Assembly (NCBI RefSeq): GCF_037023745.1
Contig: NZ_CP146101.1
Coordinates: 6,960,001-7,024,000 of the forward strand
Length of the DNA stretch: 64,000 nucleotides
Direction of reading: 5' to 3'
Origin: Streptomyces sp. SCSIO 30461
Lineage (GTDB): Bacteria > Actinomycetota > Actinomycetes > Streptomycetales > Streptomycetaceae
The translations under genes were made by a program, and so were the position numbers. Shown here piece by piece: positions 16,716 through 25,619 of this stretch (its first letter is position 1; each line of letters starts with the position of its first letter). The notes beneath the pieces are model-generated. The model ran no database searches and was not told the DNA's origin. It saw only the letters and a program-made list of their open reading frames with translations.

Positions 16716-18026
16716 TCAGCCCGGGTACGACACGAAGGCCACCTCGGCGCGCCCGAACACCGGAGCGAGCACCATCTGGGCCGCGCCTTCGGCGACCCGG
16801 TAGGCTCCGCCACCCGCCGGAGCCACCATCACCCGGTTGCGCGAGGAGAGCGAGGACCGCACCCCCCGTACGAACTCGCCCTCGGCAGCCGCGACCAGCC
16901 GTCCGCCGAGCAGCACCTGCTCGATGTCGAGCAATTCCGCCAGGTTGGCGACACCGATACCCAGCAGACGCGCGGCCTCGGCGACGTCACCGCGTTCGGC
17001 GGCGGTCATGCACATCACCTCGATACAGCCGTTCTTGCCGCAGGCGCACAGAGGTCCGTCGAGGTGCACGACCTGGTGGCCGAACTCGCCTGCTCCGGTC
17101 CGTGCTCCCCGGTACAGCGACCCGTCCAGCACAAGTCCGGCTCCGATACCGGTCCCCAGATGCAGATAGGCGAAGTCGCCGACCTCTCCGCGCAACAGCA
17201 GCCCCAGGGCTGCGGCGTTGGTGTCCTTGTCCAGGACGACCGGGAGGCTCAGCCTCCGGGCCAGTTCGTCCCGCAGCCGGTAGCCGTCCCACTCCGGATA
17301 GCCGGTGACGCGCAGGGGCACTCCGGTGCGGTGGTCGAGTGGCCCCGGCATGGCGAGACCCACTCCGAGCACCCGCGCGAAGGGGCCGCCGCCCCGCGCC
17401 GGCTCCTCACCCGTGGCACCCTCCGCGGCACCCATGTCCCCGGCGCTCGCATCCGCAGCCGCAGCCACGCCCGACGGCATACCGGGCAGGGCATCGGTCA
17501 GCAGGGCCCGTACCTGGTCGGCGATCCGTCCGGTCACGGCGTCAGGACCGGCTCCGAGATCGGCCGTGACGGCCCGGCTGGCCACCTGTGCGCCCGCCAG
17601 GTCGAGCAGGACCACGGTCAGCTCGTCCCGGTCCATCTGCACCCCGACCGCGTACGCCGCCGAGGGGATCAGTCGGAGCACCGTGCGCGGCTTGCCCCCG
17701 GTCGACGCGCGTCGGCCCGCCTCCGTGACCAGCTGCTCGTCGCGCAACCGAGCCATGATCTTGCTGACGGCCTGCGGGGTGAGGCCGGTGCGCTCAGCGA
17801 GCTCCAGCCGACTGATGCCGTCCTCACCCGCCGTGCGCAGCAGATCGAGCACCAGTGCGGCGTTGTGGTTGCGCAGCAGCGGCAGGTTCACACCGGGGCC
17901 GACACCCCAGCCGCCCGGCGCCCCCGCACCCCCGGGCGCGCTCTGCGCCTCGCCCGCGGACGCACCGGCGGACGCACCGGCGGCCTCGCCGGTCGCCCCG
18001 ATCGCCCTGGCCCAGTTCACCCTCAC
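16716..18026 (-). CDS. ROK-family transcriptional regulator
   Basis: A 436-residue sugar-responsive repressor type. A winged helix-turn-helix lies at about 50-115 (LLRNHNAALVLDLLRTAG, LAERTGLTPQAVSKIMARL). The ROK/ASKHA sugar-kinase-like domain follows, with the GTGIGAGLVLDG motif and a zinc-type cluster CACGKNGCIEV. The GTG at 18026 is preceded by GGAAGG; longer frames would run across the promoter region. The N-terminal 45 residues are an Ala/Gly-rich extension. It diverges from a Gfo/Idh dehydrogenase 55 bp away, with a palindrome between, which suggests it controls that gene and itself in response to a sugar or polyol. Confidence 0.9.
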   Translation of the reverse strand: MRVNWARAIGATGEAAGASAGASAGEAQSAPGGAGAPGGWGVGPGVNLPLLRNHNAALVLDLLRTAGEDGISRLELAERTGLTPQAVSKIMARLRDEQLVTEAGRRASTGGKPRTVLRLIPSAAYAVGVQMDRDELTVVLLDLAGAQVASRAVTADLGAGPDAVTGRIADQVRALLTDALPGMPSGVAAAADASAGDMGAAEGATGEEPARGGGPFARVLGVGLAMPGPLDHRTGVPLRVTGYPEWDGYRLRDELARRLSLPVVLDKDTNAAALGLLLRGEVGDFAYLHLGTGIGAGLVLDGSLYRGARTGAGEFGHQVVHLDGPLCACGKNGCIEVMCMTAAERGDVAEAARLLGIGVANLAELLDIEQVLLGGRLVAAAEGEFVRGVRSSLSSRNRVMVAPAGGGAYRVAEGAAQMVLAPVFGRAEVAFVSYPG

Positions 18027-18056
18027 CCTTCCATTGTGCGCACCGCTTGCAGTTTG

Positions 18057-18069
18057 GCAACAGCGTTGC
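18057..18069. promoter_or_regulatory. Putative ROK operator palindrome
   Basis: GCAAC-AGC-GTTGC, a 5-bp inverted repeat with a 3-bp spacer, in the 55-bp gap between the divergent ROK regulator and Gfo/Idh gene. Partial repeats of the same half-site (TTGCAG, GTTGCTTAAG) flank it. An operator role is inferred from position. Confidence 0.5.
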
Positions 18070-18081
18070 TTAAGTGGAGGG

Positions 18082-19173
18082 GTGATTCGCCGTACCTCCT
18101 CCCCGCTGCGCGTCGGCCTCATCGGCTACGGCCTTGCCGGGTCGGTCTTCCATGCCCCGCTGATCGCGTCGACCGCGGACCTCGTCCTCGACACCGTCGT
18201 GACGGCGAACGAGGCACGCCGCGAGCAGGCACGGACCGCGTATCCGGAGGTTCGTTTCGCCGCCGCTCCCGAGGAACTGTGGTCCCGCGCGGACGAACTC
18301 GATCTGATCGTGATCGCGTCCCCCAACAAGACCCATGTCCCGCTGGCGACCGCCGCCCTTGAGGCCGGGCTCCCGGTGGTGGCGGACAAGCCGATCGCCG
18401 GTACGGCCGCCGAGGCGCGCGACCTCGGGGCACTCGCCCGGGAGCGCGGTCTGTTGCTTTCCGTGTTCCAGAACCGTCGCTGGGACAACGACTTCCGCAC
18501 CGTGCGCGGGCTGATCGAGGACGGCGAACTCGGCGACGTGCTGCGCTTCGAGTCCCGTTTCGAACGCTGGCGGCCCCAGCTCAAGGGCGGCTGGCGCGAG
18601 TCGGGCTCTCCCGAGGAGTTCGGCGGGCTGCTGTACGACCTCGGCAGCCATGTGGTCGACCAGGCGCTGGTCCTCTTCGGCCCGGCCGTCCGTGTGTACG
18701 CGGAGTCCGACATACGCCGCCCCGGAGCCCAGGCGGACGACGACACATTCATCGCCGTCACCCATGCGAACGGCGTGCGCTCACATCTGTACGTGAGTGC
18801 CACCGCGGCCCAGCTCGGTCCGCGCTTCCGGGTCCTCGGCTCGTCGGCCGGATACGTCAAGTACGGCCTCGACCCGCAGGAGGCCGCGCTGCGGGAGGGT
18901 GAACGCCCGCGGCCCGGCGACTCCTGCTGGGGGGTGGAGCCGGAGCGGCTGTGGGGCAGGATCGGTTCCGGTGAGTCCCCGCTCACCGGGGGCGGACGCC
19001 CGGTCGGGACCCTTCAGGGCGACTACCCCGCCTACTACACCGCGATCGCCGACGCTCTGCGCGACGGCGGCCCGCCCCCCGTCACCGCCGATGAGGCCGC
19101 CGCGACCCTCGACGTCCTGGAGGCGGCCCGCCGCTCCGCCCATGAGGGCGTCACCGTGGAGCTGGGCCCATGA
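18082..19173 (+). CDS. Gfo/Idh/MocA-family NAD(P)-dependent oxidoreductase
   Basis: A 363-residue dehydrogenase. The Rossmann fingerprint VGLIGYGLAGSVFHAPLI starts at about residue 8, the conserved ADKPIAGTAAEA holds the catalytic-type Lys of the family, and YDLGSHVVDQAL carries the conserved His. Such enzymes oxidise sugars, inositols or similar polyols with NAD(P). The GTG start sits directly behind GTGGAGGG. Its stop overlaps the start of the next gene by 4 nt (ATGA), so they are coupled. Regulation by the divergent ROK protein is likely. The exact substrate is not recognisable. Confidence 0.92.
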   Translation: MIRRTSSPLRVGLIGYGLAGSVFHAPLIASTADLVLDTVVTANEARREQARTAYPEVRFAAAPEELWSRADELDLIVIASPNKTHVPLATAALEAGLPVVADKPIAGTAAEARDLGALARERGLLLSVFQNRRWDNDFRTVRGLIEDGELGDVLRFESRFERWRPQLKGGWRESGSPEEFGGLLYDLGSHVVDQALVLFGPAVRVYAESDIRRPGAQADDDTFIAVTHANGVRSHLYVSATAAQLGPRFRVLGSSAGYVKYGLDPQEAALREGERPRPGDSCWGVEPERLWGRIGSGESPLTGGGRPVGTLQGDYPAYYTAIADALRDGGPPPVTADEAAATLDVLEAARRSAHEGVTVELGP

Positions 19174-19511
19174 GCGGCGTCCCAGGTGCCTCGGGCACAG
19201 CGGAACCGGAGGCCCAGGAGCGGCGGCTGACGCTCCGCGGCTTCACCCATGACGACGCCTGGATCGACCGCAAGCGGTGCGTCGTGGAGCGCTACGACGA
19301 GAGCTCCCTCCTGGTGGGCAGCAGGTTCCGGGCCGAGGGCACCACATTCGATGCCTCATCGTGCCTCGACCCGGACCGGTACGCGGCCCATGGGGGCTCG
19401 TTCCCCCTCCACGTCGACGGCGCGGGCGTCATCGGCACGGTCTCCGGCCTTCCCCAGGCCGAGGACCACGCGACGGTGGTCGAGGCGCTGACCCGCCTGG
19501 CCACCCCCTGA
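19170..19511 (+). CDS. UPF0303/haem-degrading-domain protein with internal deletions
   Basis: A 113-residue product that starts like UPF0303 (GlcG/HbpS-fold) proteins with EAQERRLTLRGFTHDDAW and then jumps directly to IDRKRCVVERYDESS. In full-length family members about 45-50 residues separate these two blocks, and the second block is itself preceded by DNDAW or similar. A deletion between the two DAW-coding segments explains this. A second small loss is visible at IGTVSGLPQ, where the family has GTVTVSGLPQ. The frame is kept, and the C-terminal block (LDPDRYAAHGGSFPLHV) is well preserved. The fold probably lacks core strands, so the gene may be a decaying pseudogene. It is translationally coupled to the Gfo/Idh gene. 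Confidence 0.75.
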   Translation: MSGVPGASGTAEPEAQERRLTLRGFTHDDAWIDRKRCVVERYDESSLLVGSRFRAEGTTFDASSCLDPDRYAAHGGSFPLHVDGAGVIGTVSGLPQAEDHATVVEALTRLATP

Positions 19512-19512
19512 C

Positions 19513-19551
19513 GCCGCGGAGGCGGTGAATCCCCCGCACCGCCTCCGCGGC
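19513..19551 (+). terminator. Terminator after UPF0303 gene
   Basis: A 15-bp perfect inverted repeat, 19513-19527 with 19537-19551, and a 9-nt loop, directly after the stop. Confidence 0.85.
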
Positions 19552-19667
19552 CCCCTCCCCCACACACAGGACCTCGCCGGGATCAACCGTCCAGGCAGGC
19601 CGCGCGGCGGTGAACCGTCCATACGGGGCGTCGCGGTGGCCAGCCGTCCATTCGGGGCCTCACCGGG

Positions 19668-20528
19668 TCAGCCGTCCTTCAGCTCCTGCCGCTGGCGGCC
19701 GAGCCCGTCGATCTCCAGCTCGACCACGTCACCCGCCTTCAGATACGGCTTGGGCTCCGGCTGCCCCAGCGCCACGCCCGCGGGCGTACCGGTGTTGATC
19801 ACGTCCCCGGGGTACAGGGTCATGAAGTGACTGACATAGCGGACCACCGCGGCCACCGGGAAGATCTGGTCGGCGGTGGAACCGTGCTGCCTCAGCTCGC
19901 CGTTGACCCAGAGTCGGAGCGTCAGCGCCTGGGGATCGGGCACTTCGTCCCGTGTCACCAGCCAGGGCCCGAGCGGGTTGAACGTCTCGCAGTTCTTGCC
20001 CTTGTCCCAGGTGCCGCCGTGTTCGAGCTGGAAGGCACGCTCCGATACGTCGTGCGCCACCGCGTATCCCGCGACGCACGCGAGTGCCTCACCGTCCGAC
20101 TCCAGGTAGCGGGCGGTCCTTCCGATGACGACCGCCAGCTCCACCTCCCAATCCGTCTTGGCCCCGCCCCGCGGCACCAGCACGATGTCATCGGGCCCCA
20201 CGACGGTGTCGGCCGCCTTGAGGAAGACGACCGGCTCCGTGGGAGTCGTGGCACCGGTCTCGGCCGCGTGATCGTGGTAGTTCAGCCCGATGCACACGAT
20301 CTTGCCGACACGCGCCAGCGGTGGACCCGTGCGCAGCCCTGCCGCGTCGAGCACGGGCAGCGCACCGGCTTCGTGCGCCGCCCTGATCCGGTCCAGCGCG
20401 GCATCGTCGGCGAGCAGCGGCCCGTCGATGTCGGCGATCAGCGCGGACAGATCCCTCAGCGTCACTCCGTCCCGGTCGAGCAACGCGGGACGCTCCGCCC
20501 CCACCGGTCCGACACGCAGCAGTCTCAT
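19668..20528 (-). CDS. Fumarylacetoacetate hydrolase family protein
   Basis: A 286-residue enzyme of the FAH/HpaG superfamily, which hydrolyses or decarboxylates beta-diketo or acylpyruvate-type acids with a divalent metal. The core begins at VGKIVCIGLNYHDHA. Metal-site segments are FLKAADTVVGPD, DWEVELAVVIG and KNCETFNPLGPW, and the C-terminal GDVINTGTPAGV signature is present. Two ATGs are close together (20534 and 20528). The second has an AGGGAG site at good spacing and gives MRLLRVG, so it is preferred. The substrate is unknown; nothing nearby suggests an aromatic catabolic operon. Confidence 0.92.
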   Translation of the reverse strand: MRLLRVGPVGAERPALLDRDGVTLRDLSALIADIDGPLLADDAALDRIRAAHEAGALPVLDAAGLRTGPPLARVGKIVCIGLNYHDHAAETGATTPTEPVVFLKAADTVVGPDDIVLVPRGGAKTDWEVELAVVIGRTARYLESDGEALACVAGYAVAHDVSERAFQLEHGGTWDKGKNCETFNPLGPWLVTRDEVPDPQALTLRLWVNGELRQHGSTADQIFPVAAVVRYVSHFMTLYPGDVINTGTPAGVALGQPEPKPYLKAGDVVELEIDGLGRQRQELKDG

Positions 20529-20652
20529 GGCCATCTCCCTGTGGTCGAGGTCTTCCCGACAGGCCCGGCCGATGGGTGCGGCCACCGGAGGTTCAGCTGA
20601 TCCTCCAAGGCGCCCGAACTCCCCCGCAAGCCCCCTTTCACGTACTGGACCC

Positions 20653-21414
20653 TTACCCGCCGGTAGCCGGCGTCGCGACCACGGACGAGTCCCGGTACAG
20701 GACGACCCGCTCCACCGCGCCCCAGACCGTGCTCGTGACGACATACAGAGCAGCCGCCAAGGGCACCACGGCCACCGTCACGAGGGTGGCGAACGAGAGC
20801 AGAGGCATCACTTTCGCGACGGCCTCCATCCCCGGCACGTCCGGCTGAACAGAAGCGGTGGTCACCACCGCGGCCGACTGCCGGCGGGCGCGCACAAAGC
20901 CGAACGTGGCCACGATCCCGACGATCACGAACAGCCCTGCGTACACCAGCCCCGAGGCTCCGAACACCCCGCCGTCCCGGAGCGCCTCCGACCACCGCCC
21001 GCCCAGCGGGGCACCGAACAGCTCCCCGCCCACACCGCCCCCGGCGAACACCTGATAGAGCAGGAAGAACGCCGGCACCTGCAGCAGGCTCGGGAGCAGC
21101 CCCGAAAGCGGTGACACCTTCTCCTCGGCGTGCAGCTCCAGAATCGCCCGCTGGAGCCGCTCCGGATTCCGGCCGTGCTTCTCGCGCAGAACGGCGATCC
21201 GCGGCGCGAGCCGGGCCCGGGCCTTCTGCCCCCGCGCGGCAGCCCGCGAGAGCGGCAGGACGACGAGCCGCACCAGCGCCGTGAGCAGGACGATCGCCAC
21301 GGCGGTCGCCGTCTCCTGGAACACGGACTCGACAAGGTCGGCGAACCGCCCGACCAACGAGGCGAAAGCGGATGTCAAAGATGCGAACGGAGCAAAGGCA
21401 TGGAAGGTGGACAA
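20653..21414 (-). CDS. YidC/Oxa1-family membrane protein insertase (second paralogue type)
   Basis: A 253-residue integral membrane protein of the Oxa1/YidC/Alb3 family, which inserts proteins into the cytoplasmic membrane. Hydrophobic segments lie at about 38-58, 95-115, 150-175 and 195-220. The first contains LTALVRLVVLPLSR, with the conserved Arg of the hydrophilic groove, and a charged cytoplasmic loop (RAAARGQKARARLAPRI) follows. It is shorter than the main YidC next to rpmH and so is probably the second copy. No ATG exists near the N-terminus except one that adds a non-homologous stretch. A TTG at 21414 behind GGAGGG fits the family start best. Confidence 0.85.
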   Translation of the reverse strand: MSTFHAFAPFASLTSAFASLVGRFADLVESVFQETATAVAIVLLTALVRLVVLPLSRAAARGQKARARLAPRIAVLREKHGRNPERLQRAILELHAEEKVSPLSGLLPSLLQVPAFFLLYQVFAGGGVGGELFGAPLGGRWSEALRDGGVFGASGLVYAGLFVIVGIVATFGFVRARRQSAAVVTTASVQPDVPGMEAVAKVMPLLSFATLVTVAVVPLAAALYVVTSTVWGAVERVVLYRDSSVVATPATGG

Positions 21415-21541
21415 GGAGGCCCTCCGGGGTCCCGTCGTGCCGGAAAGAGACAGACATCTCGGCATGACGGCATGCGAGGAGCACCCGGGACCCGGACCCG
21501 GAACGCGGGATCCGAGAGCGAACGAAGCGGTCGGCTACCCC

Positions 21542-21853
21542 TTACGCGGCCGTCGTGCACGAACGGCCCGGAGCCCGGGGTCTGATGCGGCCCGAGGCGT
21601 CGGGGTCGCGCTGCGGCAGGAAGGCGGTGCGCTGCTCACGGTCCCGTAGCGCTGTGCGTATTCGCGTCCGCGGGACCGGCGGCACCGATTGCGAGAGGAC
21701 CAGCGCACAGACCACGAGGGCAGCGCCCGCGGCGGCCGTCGCGGCGAGCGCGACGGCGACGGAGAGACCGATGCCCTCGGAAAGGAACACCTCGACAAGG
21801 ATGAACAGGAGCAGCACGAGCGGCTGTGCCATGCGCCAGGGACGTCCGGTCAC
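21542..21853 (-). CDS. DUF6412-type small membrane protein
   Basis: A 103-residue protein with two hydrophobic helices (LVLLLFILVEVFLSEG; VAVALAATAAAGAALVVCAL) and a basic, Arg-rich tail. It matches the DUF6412 pattern of small membrane proteins encoded directly upstream of the second YidC in Streptomyces. The 127-nt gap to the TTG start of the insertase gene permits co-transcription. No function is established; assisting or being inserted by the neighbouring insertase is conjecture. Confidence 0.72.
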   Translation of the reverse strand: MTGRPWRMAQPLVLLLFILVEVFLSEGIGLSVAVALAATAAAGAALVVCALVLSQSVPPVPRTRIRTALRDREQRTAFLPQRDPDASGRIRPRAPGRSCTTAA

Positions 21854-22074
21854 GGTCGCCTCCTCCTCTCGGGCTCTGCCATCGCTTCAAACGGCTCACG
21901 GTGTACGGGCCTTCACTCGTTATACACGAGCAAAATCGATCGCAGGTTCCCCCTGTGGACAACTCAGATCGCCCGCGGCACGCGGGCATCGGCCCCTCGA
22001 CCCGCGGCTCTGCGCACCCGCCGCCGCCCCCGCCCCCGGTCCACCTCGAACGAACCGGCTCCACACCGGCCGGC

Positions 22075-23568
22075 TCACACGACGCGCGCCGCCACGATGG
22101 ACCGCTGATCGACGGTGTAGGTCTTGTCCGGGCCCGAGTTGACGCTGAACCGGTACCGCGAGAACGCACCGGTGGCACTGCGGGCGTAGAACACCATGTG
22201 CCCGATTCCGACCCCTTCGAGGTTGCCCGTCGTACCCACCATCCTCGTGTCCGGGAACTGCGCGTAGTCGGTGGCCCCGTAGACACCGTGCGGGCTGGCG
22301 GCGCTGTCGATGACCTCCACCACGTACTGGGTTTCGTCGGACACGTTCCCCGACCCCCTGTAGACGCCCTTGACCTCGCGGACCATCACGATGTGGCCGG
22401 TGCTCCCGTCCACCGTGCCCTTGTAGTCGATGGCGATGAGATCACCGGGCTGGAGGTCGACCACCCTGCGGATCCTTTTGAAACGCGGGCCGGCCCCGCC
22501 GTTGAAGGCTTTGTGGTAGTCCTCGGCCTCCGGGCCTCTGTCGTCGAAGTGGGCGGAGAAGTAGGGGTCGGTGGCCCATGGGTAGGCGTACGCGAGGACG
22601 CGGGTCATGAACGAGGAGCAGCGGGCCCTGGCCACCCAGCCGGCCGGCTGCGAAGGCTGCCCCCAGACCGCCTCGGGCGCCCCACCGACCAGGTAGACGT
22701 TGTTCTCGCGGCCGATGCGCCCGCTCACCAGGGCGACCTCGTCGCCCGACAGCGCCCGCGCATAGGCCCGTACATCGGCGATGGACCCCTTGAAGCGGTT
22801 CACCGGAGCGCCGTCCAGCTTGGCCCGCCCGATGTTGAATCCCCGGGTCGCGGCCCAGGAGATCGCCGCGTCGGCACTGCTCTGCAGCACACCGTCGACG
22901 TACAAGTGGATCCTCGCGCCGTCCCACACCCCGGCGAGGTGTGTCCACACACCCGCCGTCGGGGGCTTCAACGCCACCGCCACCGACCTGACCGTCTGGT
23001 CTTCGTCACGGACCCTGAACGCCCAGGTATTGACGTCCAGAGCGTACTGGAGCAGGAAGCGGCTGCACTTGGCCCCGTCCTGGCTGACGGCGGTGTACCA
23101 GTTCCTGCCGTTCGTCCCGCCCGTGGGGCCGTCACCCGCCGCCGCGCCATCGGCGAGCCTGACCCACGCCGAAACCGTGAAGGGGGACGTGGTGTCGAGC
23201 ACCGCCCCGGTGGCCGCGTACGCGTCGGACGTGCCGTCGAAACTCAGTTCACCCGCGACCCGCAGCGCGCTCCACCGCGCACCCGCGCCCGGTACGACGT
23301 CCCTCTCGTTCCCGGACCGATCCGCACCGTCGCCGCCGAGCGGCCAGTGACCGACCAGTCCGTCGGGCAGATACCCGGCGGCCAGCAGGCGCTGGTACCG
23401 CACCATCCGGTCCGCCTCGATCAGATGCGGAACGGCAACGGGGCCGAGCGGACCGGATACGGTCGGCGCCTCCGCCGCCACAGCCGTCCGCGCCCCCGCC
23501 GCCACCCCGGACAGCGCTCCCGCGCCGGCGACGAACGCCCCGCCCAGCAGACCGCGCCTGCTCACCAT
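22075..23568 (-). CDS. Secreted LamG/concanavalin-like protein with C-terminal NlpC/P60-like domain
   Basis: A 497-residue exported protein. The N-terminus MVSRRGLLGGAFVAG is twin-arginine-like, followed by Ala-rich sequence. A LamG/concanavalin-A-like jelly roll occupies about 75-265 (SFDGTSDAYAATG, FTVSAWVRLADG, HLAGVWDGARIHLYVDG, FKGSIADVRAYARALS). The last 220 residues contain ARCSSFMTRVL (candidate Cys), LQPGDLIAIDYKG and GHIVMVREV (candidate His), the arrangement of NlpC/P60-type peptidases. The protein would bind a glycan and act on peptides or amides nearby. It lies 82 nt downstream of a class E sortase gene on the same strand but carries no sorting signal. Confidence 0.78.
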   Translation of the reverse strand: MVSRRGLLGGAFVAGAGALSGVAAGARTAVAAEAPTVSGPLGPVAVPHLIEADRMVRYQRLLAAGYLPDGLVGHWPLGGDGADRSGNERDVVPGAGARWSALRVAGELSFDGTSDAYAATGAVLDTTSPFTVSAWVRLADGAAAGDGPTGGTNGRNWYTAVSQDGAKCSRFLLQYALDVNTWAFRVRDEDQTVRSVAVALKPPTAGVWTHLAGVWDGARIHLYVDGVLQSSADAAISWAATRGFNIGRAKLDGAPVNRFKGSIADVRAYARALSGDEVALVSGRIGRENNVYLVGGAPEAVWGQPSQPAGWVARARCSSFMTRVLAYAYPWATDPYFSAHFDDRGPEAEDYHKAFNGGAGPRFKRIRRVVDLQPGDLIAIDYKGTVDGSTGHIVMVREVKGVYRGSGNVSDETQYVVEVIDSAASPHGVYGATDYAQFPDTRMVGTTGNLEGVGIGHMVFYARSATGAFSRYRFSVNSGPDKTYTVDQRSIVAARVV

Positions 23569-23650
23569 GATTCCGCCCCCGCACGCATACGCACGACTTC
23601 AGTCCAAATCAAATCGAAAATCGAAAACCACCTGATCTTAGACAGATGCG

Positions 23651-24463
23651 TCAACGAGGCCGCATCGAGGCGAGCCGCCCCCACACCACGAGCCGGTACT
23701 TCGACGTGTACTCGGGCGTGCACGTGGTCATGGTCAGATAGTGGCCGGGCTCGCCGTACCCGTACACGGGCTTCACACCACTTCTCGGGACGGCGGCGAT
23801 CACTCCACCGTCCCCCGCGGACGTCTGCGGCAATCGCTGGTCGACCCGGTAGGTGAAGACGGCGTCACGCGTCTCGACCTCGACGGTGTCACCCGCCCGC
23901 AGTCGGTCGAGGCGCCGGAACGGCTCACCGTGTGTGTTGCGGTGCCCGGCGACGGCGAAGTTCCCGGGCTGCCCCGGCTGTGCGGTCCCGGCGTAGTGCC
24001 CGACATATCCCTTGTCGAGCACACCGCGCTTCGCCGTGCCTTCGGCCACCGGTGCGACCAGCCCCAGCCGGGGAATGCGCAGGATGGCGTACGCCTGCTC
24101 CCAGCGGGGCATCCGGCGGTGGGTCGAAGCCGTCCCGCCGCCCACCCCAGGAGAGCCGGCCGACTCCGCGCCGTCCCGGCCGTCCGCATCGCTCCGACCG
24201 CTCGCTCCGCTCACGGGTTCCCGCCCCGCTTCCCCCGGGCCGCTCCCGCCCCACTCCCGTTCCAGGACCCGCACCTGGCGCCGCGCGCCCTCGGCGGCCT
24301 GCCGGTTGGTCCACCAGAGCTGGTGCACGACAAGGAGCAGAACGACGACGCCCACGGTCACGGCGGTCTCGGCGGCCCCCCACAGCCCCCGGGCCAGCAC
24401 AACCCGGCCGCCGCGGTGAGTCCGCCCACGCCGAGCGCCCACGGGTATCCGCACGGGCCGCAC
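23651..24463 (-). CDS. Class E sortase
   Basis: A 270-residue membrane transpeptidase that in Streptomyces joins LAxTG surface proteins to the peptidoglycan. One N-terminal transmembrane helix (about 30-48) and a charged linker are followed by the catalytic domain. It has AGHRNTHGEPFRRLD (catalytic His), LTMTTCTPEYTS (catalytic Cys in the TLTTC-type motif) and KYRLVVWG (catalytic Arg). All three residues are present. The likely substrate in this window is the LAQTG protein at 15663-16508. The LamG-NlpC secreted protein lies directly downstream. Confidence 0.92.
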   Translation of the reverse strand: MRPVRIPVGARRGRTHRGGRVVLARGLWGAAETAVTVGVVVLLLVVHQLWWTNRQAAEGARRQVRVLEREWGGSGPGEAGREPVSGASGRSDADGRDGAESAGSPGVGGGTASTHRRMPRWEQAYAILRIPRLGLVAPVAEGTAKRGVLDKGYVGHYAGTAQPGQPGNFAVAGHRNTHGEPFRRLDRLRAGDTVEVETRDAVFTYRVDQRLPQTSAGDGGVIAAVPRSGVKPVYGYGEPGHYLTMTTCTPEYTSKYRLVVWGRLASMRPR

Positions 24464-24543
24464 GATAGGGGCAGCACCACCAACCCACCAGGGCTGTGAA
24501 GGGGCCTACGGCGGCAGGGCTCCTCGGCAGTACGGTGTCGTAC

Positions 24544-25557
24544 ATGCGCCCCGACACGCCTGCCGACCACACCACCGAAGCCGAGCGTCTGCTGCGAACC
24601 GCGGAGCAGTACCCCGAGGACCGTGAACCGCTGCTGCTCCAAGCCGCGGCCCATCTCGAACTGTCGGGCGACCGCGCCCGCGCGACCGGCCTGTACGACG
24701 GCCTGCTGGCGGACGCCCCCGACAACCCCTACCTGATCAAGGCGCTGCAAGCAGCGAATCTCTGGGAATACGGCCATGAGGCCGAGGCCCGGGCACTCAT
24801 CGAGGGCATCCGCGTGGCCGCCCCCGACGAGGCGGGCCCTTGGGAGATCATCGCCGAGACCCTGGAGGCCCACGACGAGCTCGACGCCGCCCACGAGGCC
24901 TTCACCACGGCCGTCTCCCGGCTCATCGCCCCGGACGACGAGATCCCCTACTCCACCCGGTCGCTCCTCACCGGCCGCCACCGCGTCCGCCGCCTGCTCG
25001 CCCTCCCCCACGACGACTGGGACACCCTGGCCGACCGCCTCCACACGGCGGCCGTACCGCTGGACGAACTGCACGACCCGAACCGTCTGTGGGCCCTCGG
25101 CTCGTCCGATCCCACCGAACTCCGCGCCGAGATCGCCCGCCTGCGCACCGAACTGGGCACCTACCGCGCGGCGCTCTCCCGCCCCTTCCCGGTCGCCGTA
25201 CTCCACTGGCCGACCGCGGAACTCAGCGAACTCCTCACCGCCTACCCGGCACTGACGGTGGAGTACCCGGCCCACGACACCCACCTCAGCTCCATCGAAT
25301 CCGCCCTGCGGGACCTCTCCACCGCCGGCACCGGCAACCTGGGCATCGTCACCGGCACCGTCCCGTCCTACGAAGCCTTCGCCGCCTCCGAGGCGACCTC
25401 ACCCGAAGACCCCAATCTGCTCCCGCAGTACGCCACCACCCTGGCCGCCCGCGGGCGCGCAGTGCCGTGGCCGCCGGCCAGGGGCGCGGACTGCTGGTGC
25501 GGGACGGGGTCGGCTTACGGACAGTGCCACGGCGCCAACCGGATCCAAGGGGTCTGA
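24544..25557 (+). CDS. TPR-like protein with C-terminal SEC-C zinc motif
   Basis: A 337-residue cytoplasmic protein. Residues about 8-120 form tetratricopeptide-like helices (EAERLLRTAEQYPEDREPLLLQ-type periodicity, LYDGLLADAPDNPYLIKAL). The end carries CWCGTGSAYGQCHG, the SEC-C zinc-binding motif also found at the SecA C-terminus. SEC-C proteins of this size are widespread in actinobacteria but have no assigned function; a chaperone or ribosome-linked role is possible. The ATG at 24544 is preferred over an upstream codon that has no ribosome binding site. It diverges from the class E sortase gene across about 80 bp. Confidence 0.85.
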   Translation: MRPDTPADHTTEAERLLRTAEQYPEDREPLLLQAAAHLELSGDRARATGLYDGLLADAPDNPYLIKALQAANLWEYGHEAEARALIEGIRVAAPDEAGPWEIIAETLEAHDELDAAHEAFTTAVSRLIAPDDEIPYSTRSLLTGRHRVRRLLALPHDDWDTLADRLHTAAVPLDELHDPNRLWALGSSDPTELRAEIARLRTELGTYRAALSRPFPVAVLHWPTAELSELLTAYPALTVEYPAHDTHLSSIESALRDLSTAGTGNLGIVTGTVPSYEAFAASEATSPEDPNLLPQYATTLAARGRAVPWPPARGADCWCGTGSAYGQCHGANRIQGV

Positions 25558-25619
25558 GACCCCCGACGCCCCCGGGTGTGTACCGCCCGCACCGGGGCGG
25601 GGGCTCGTACCATCCGGTC

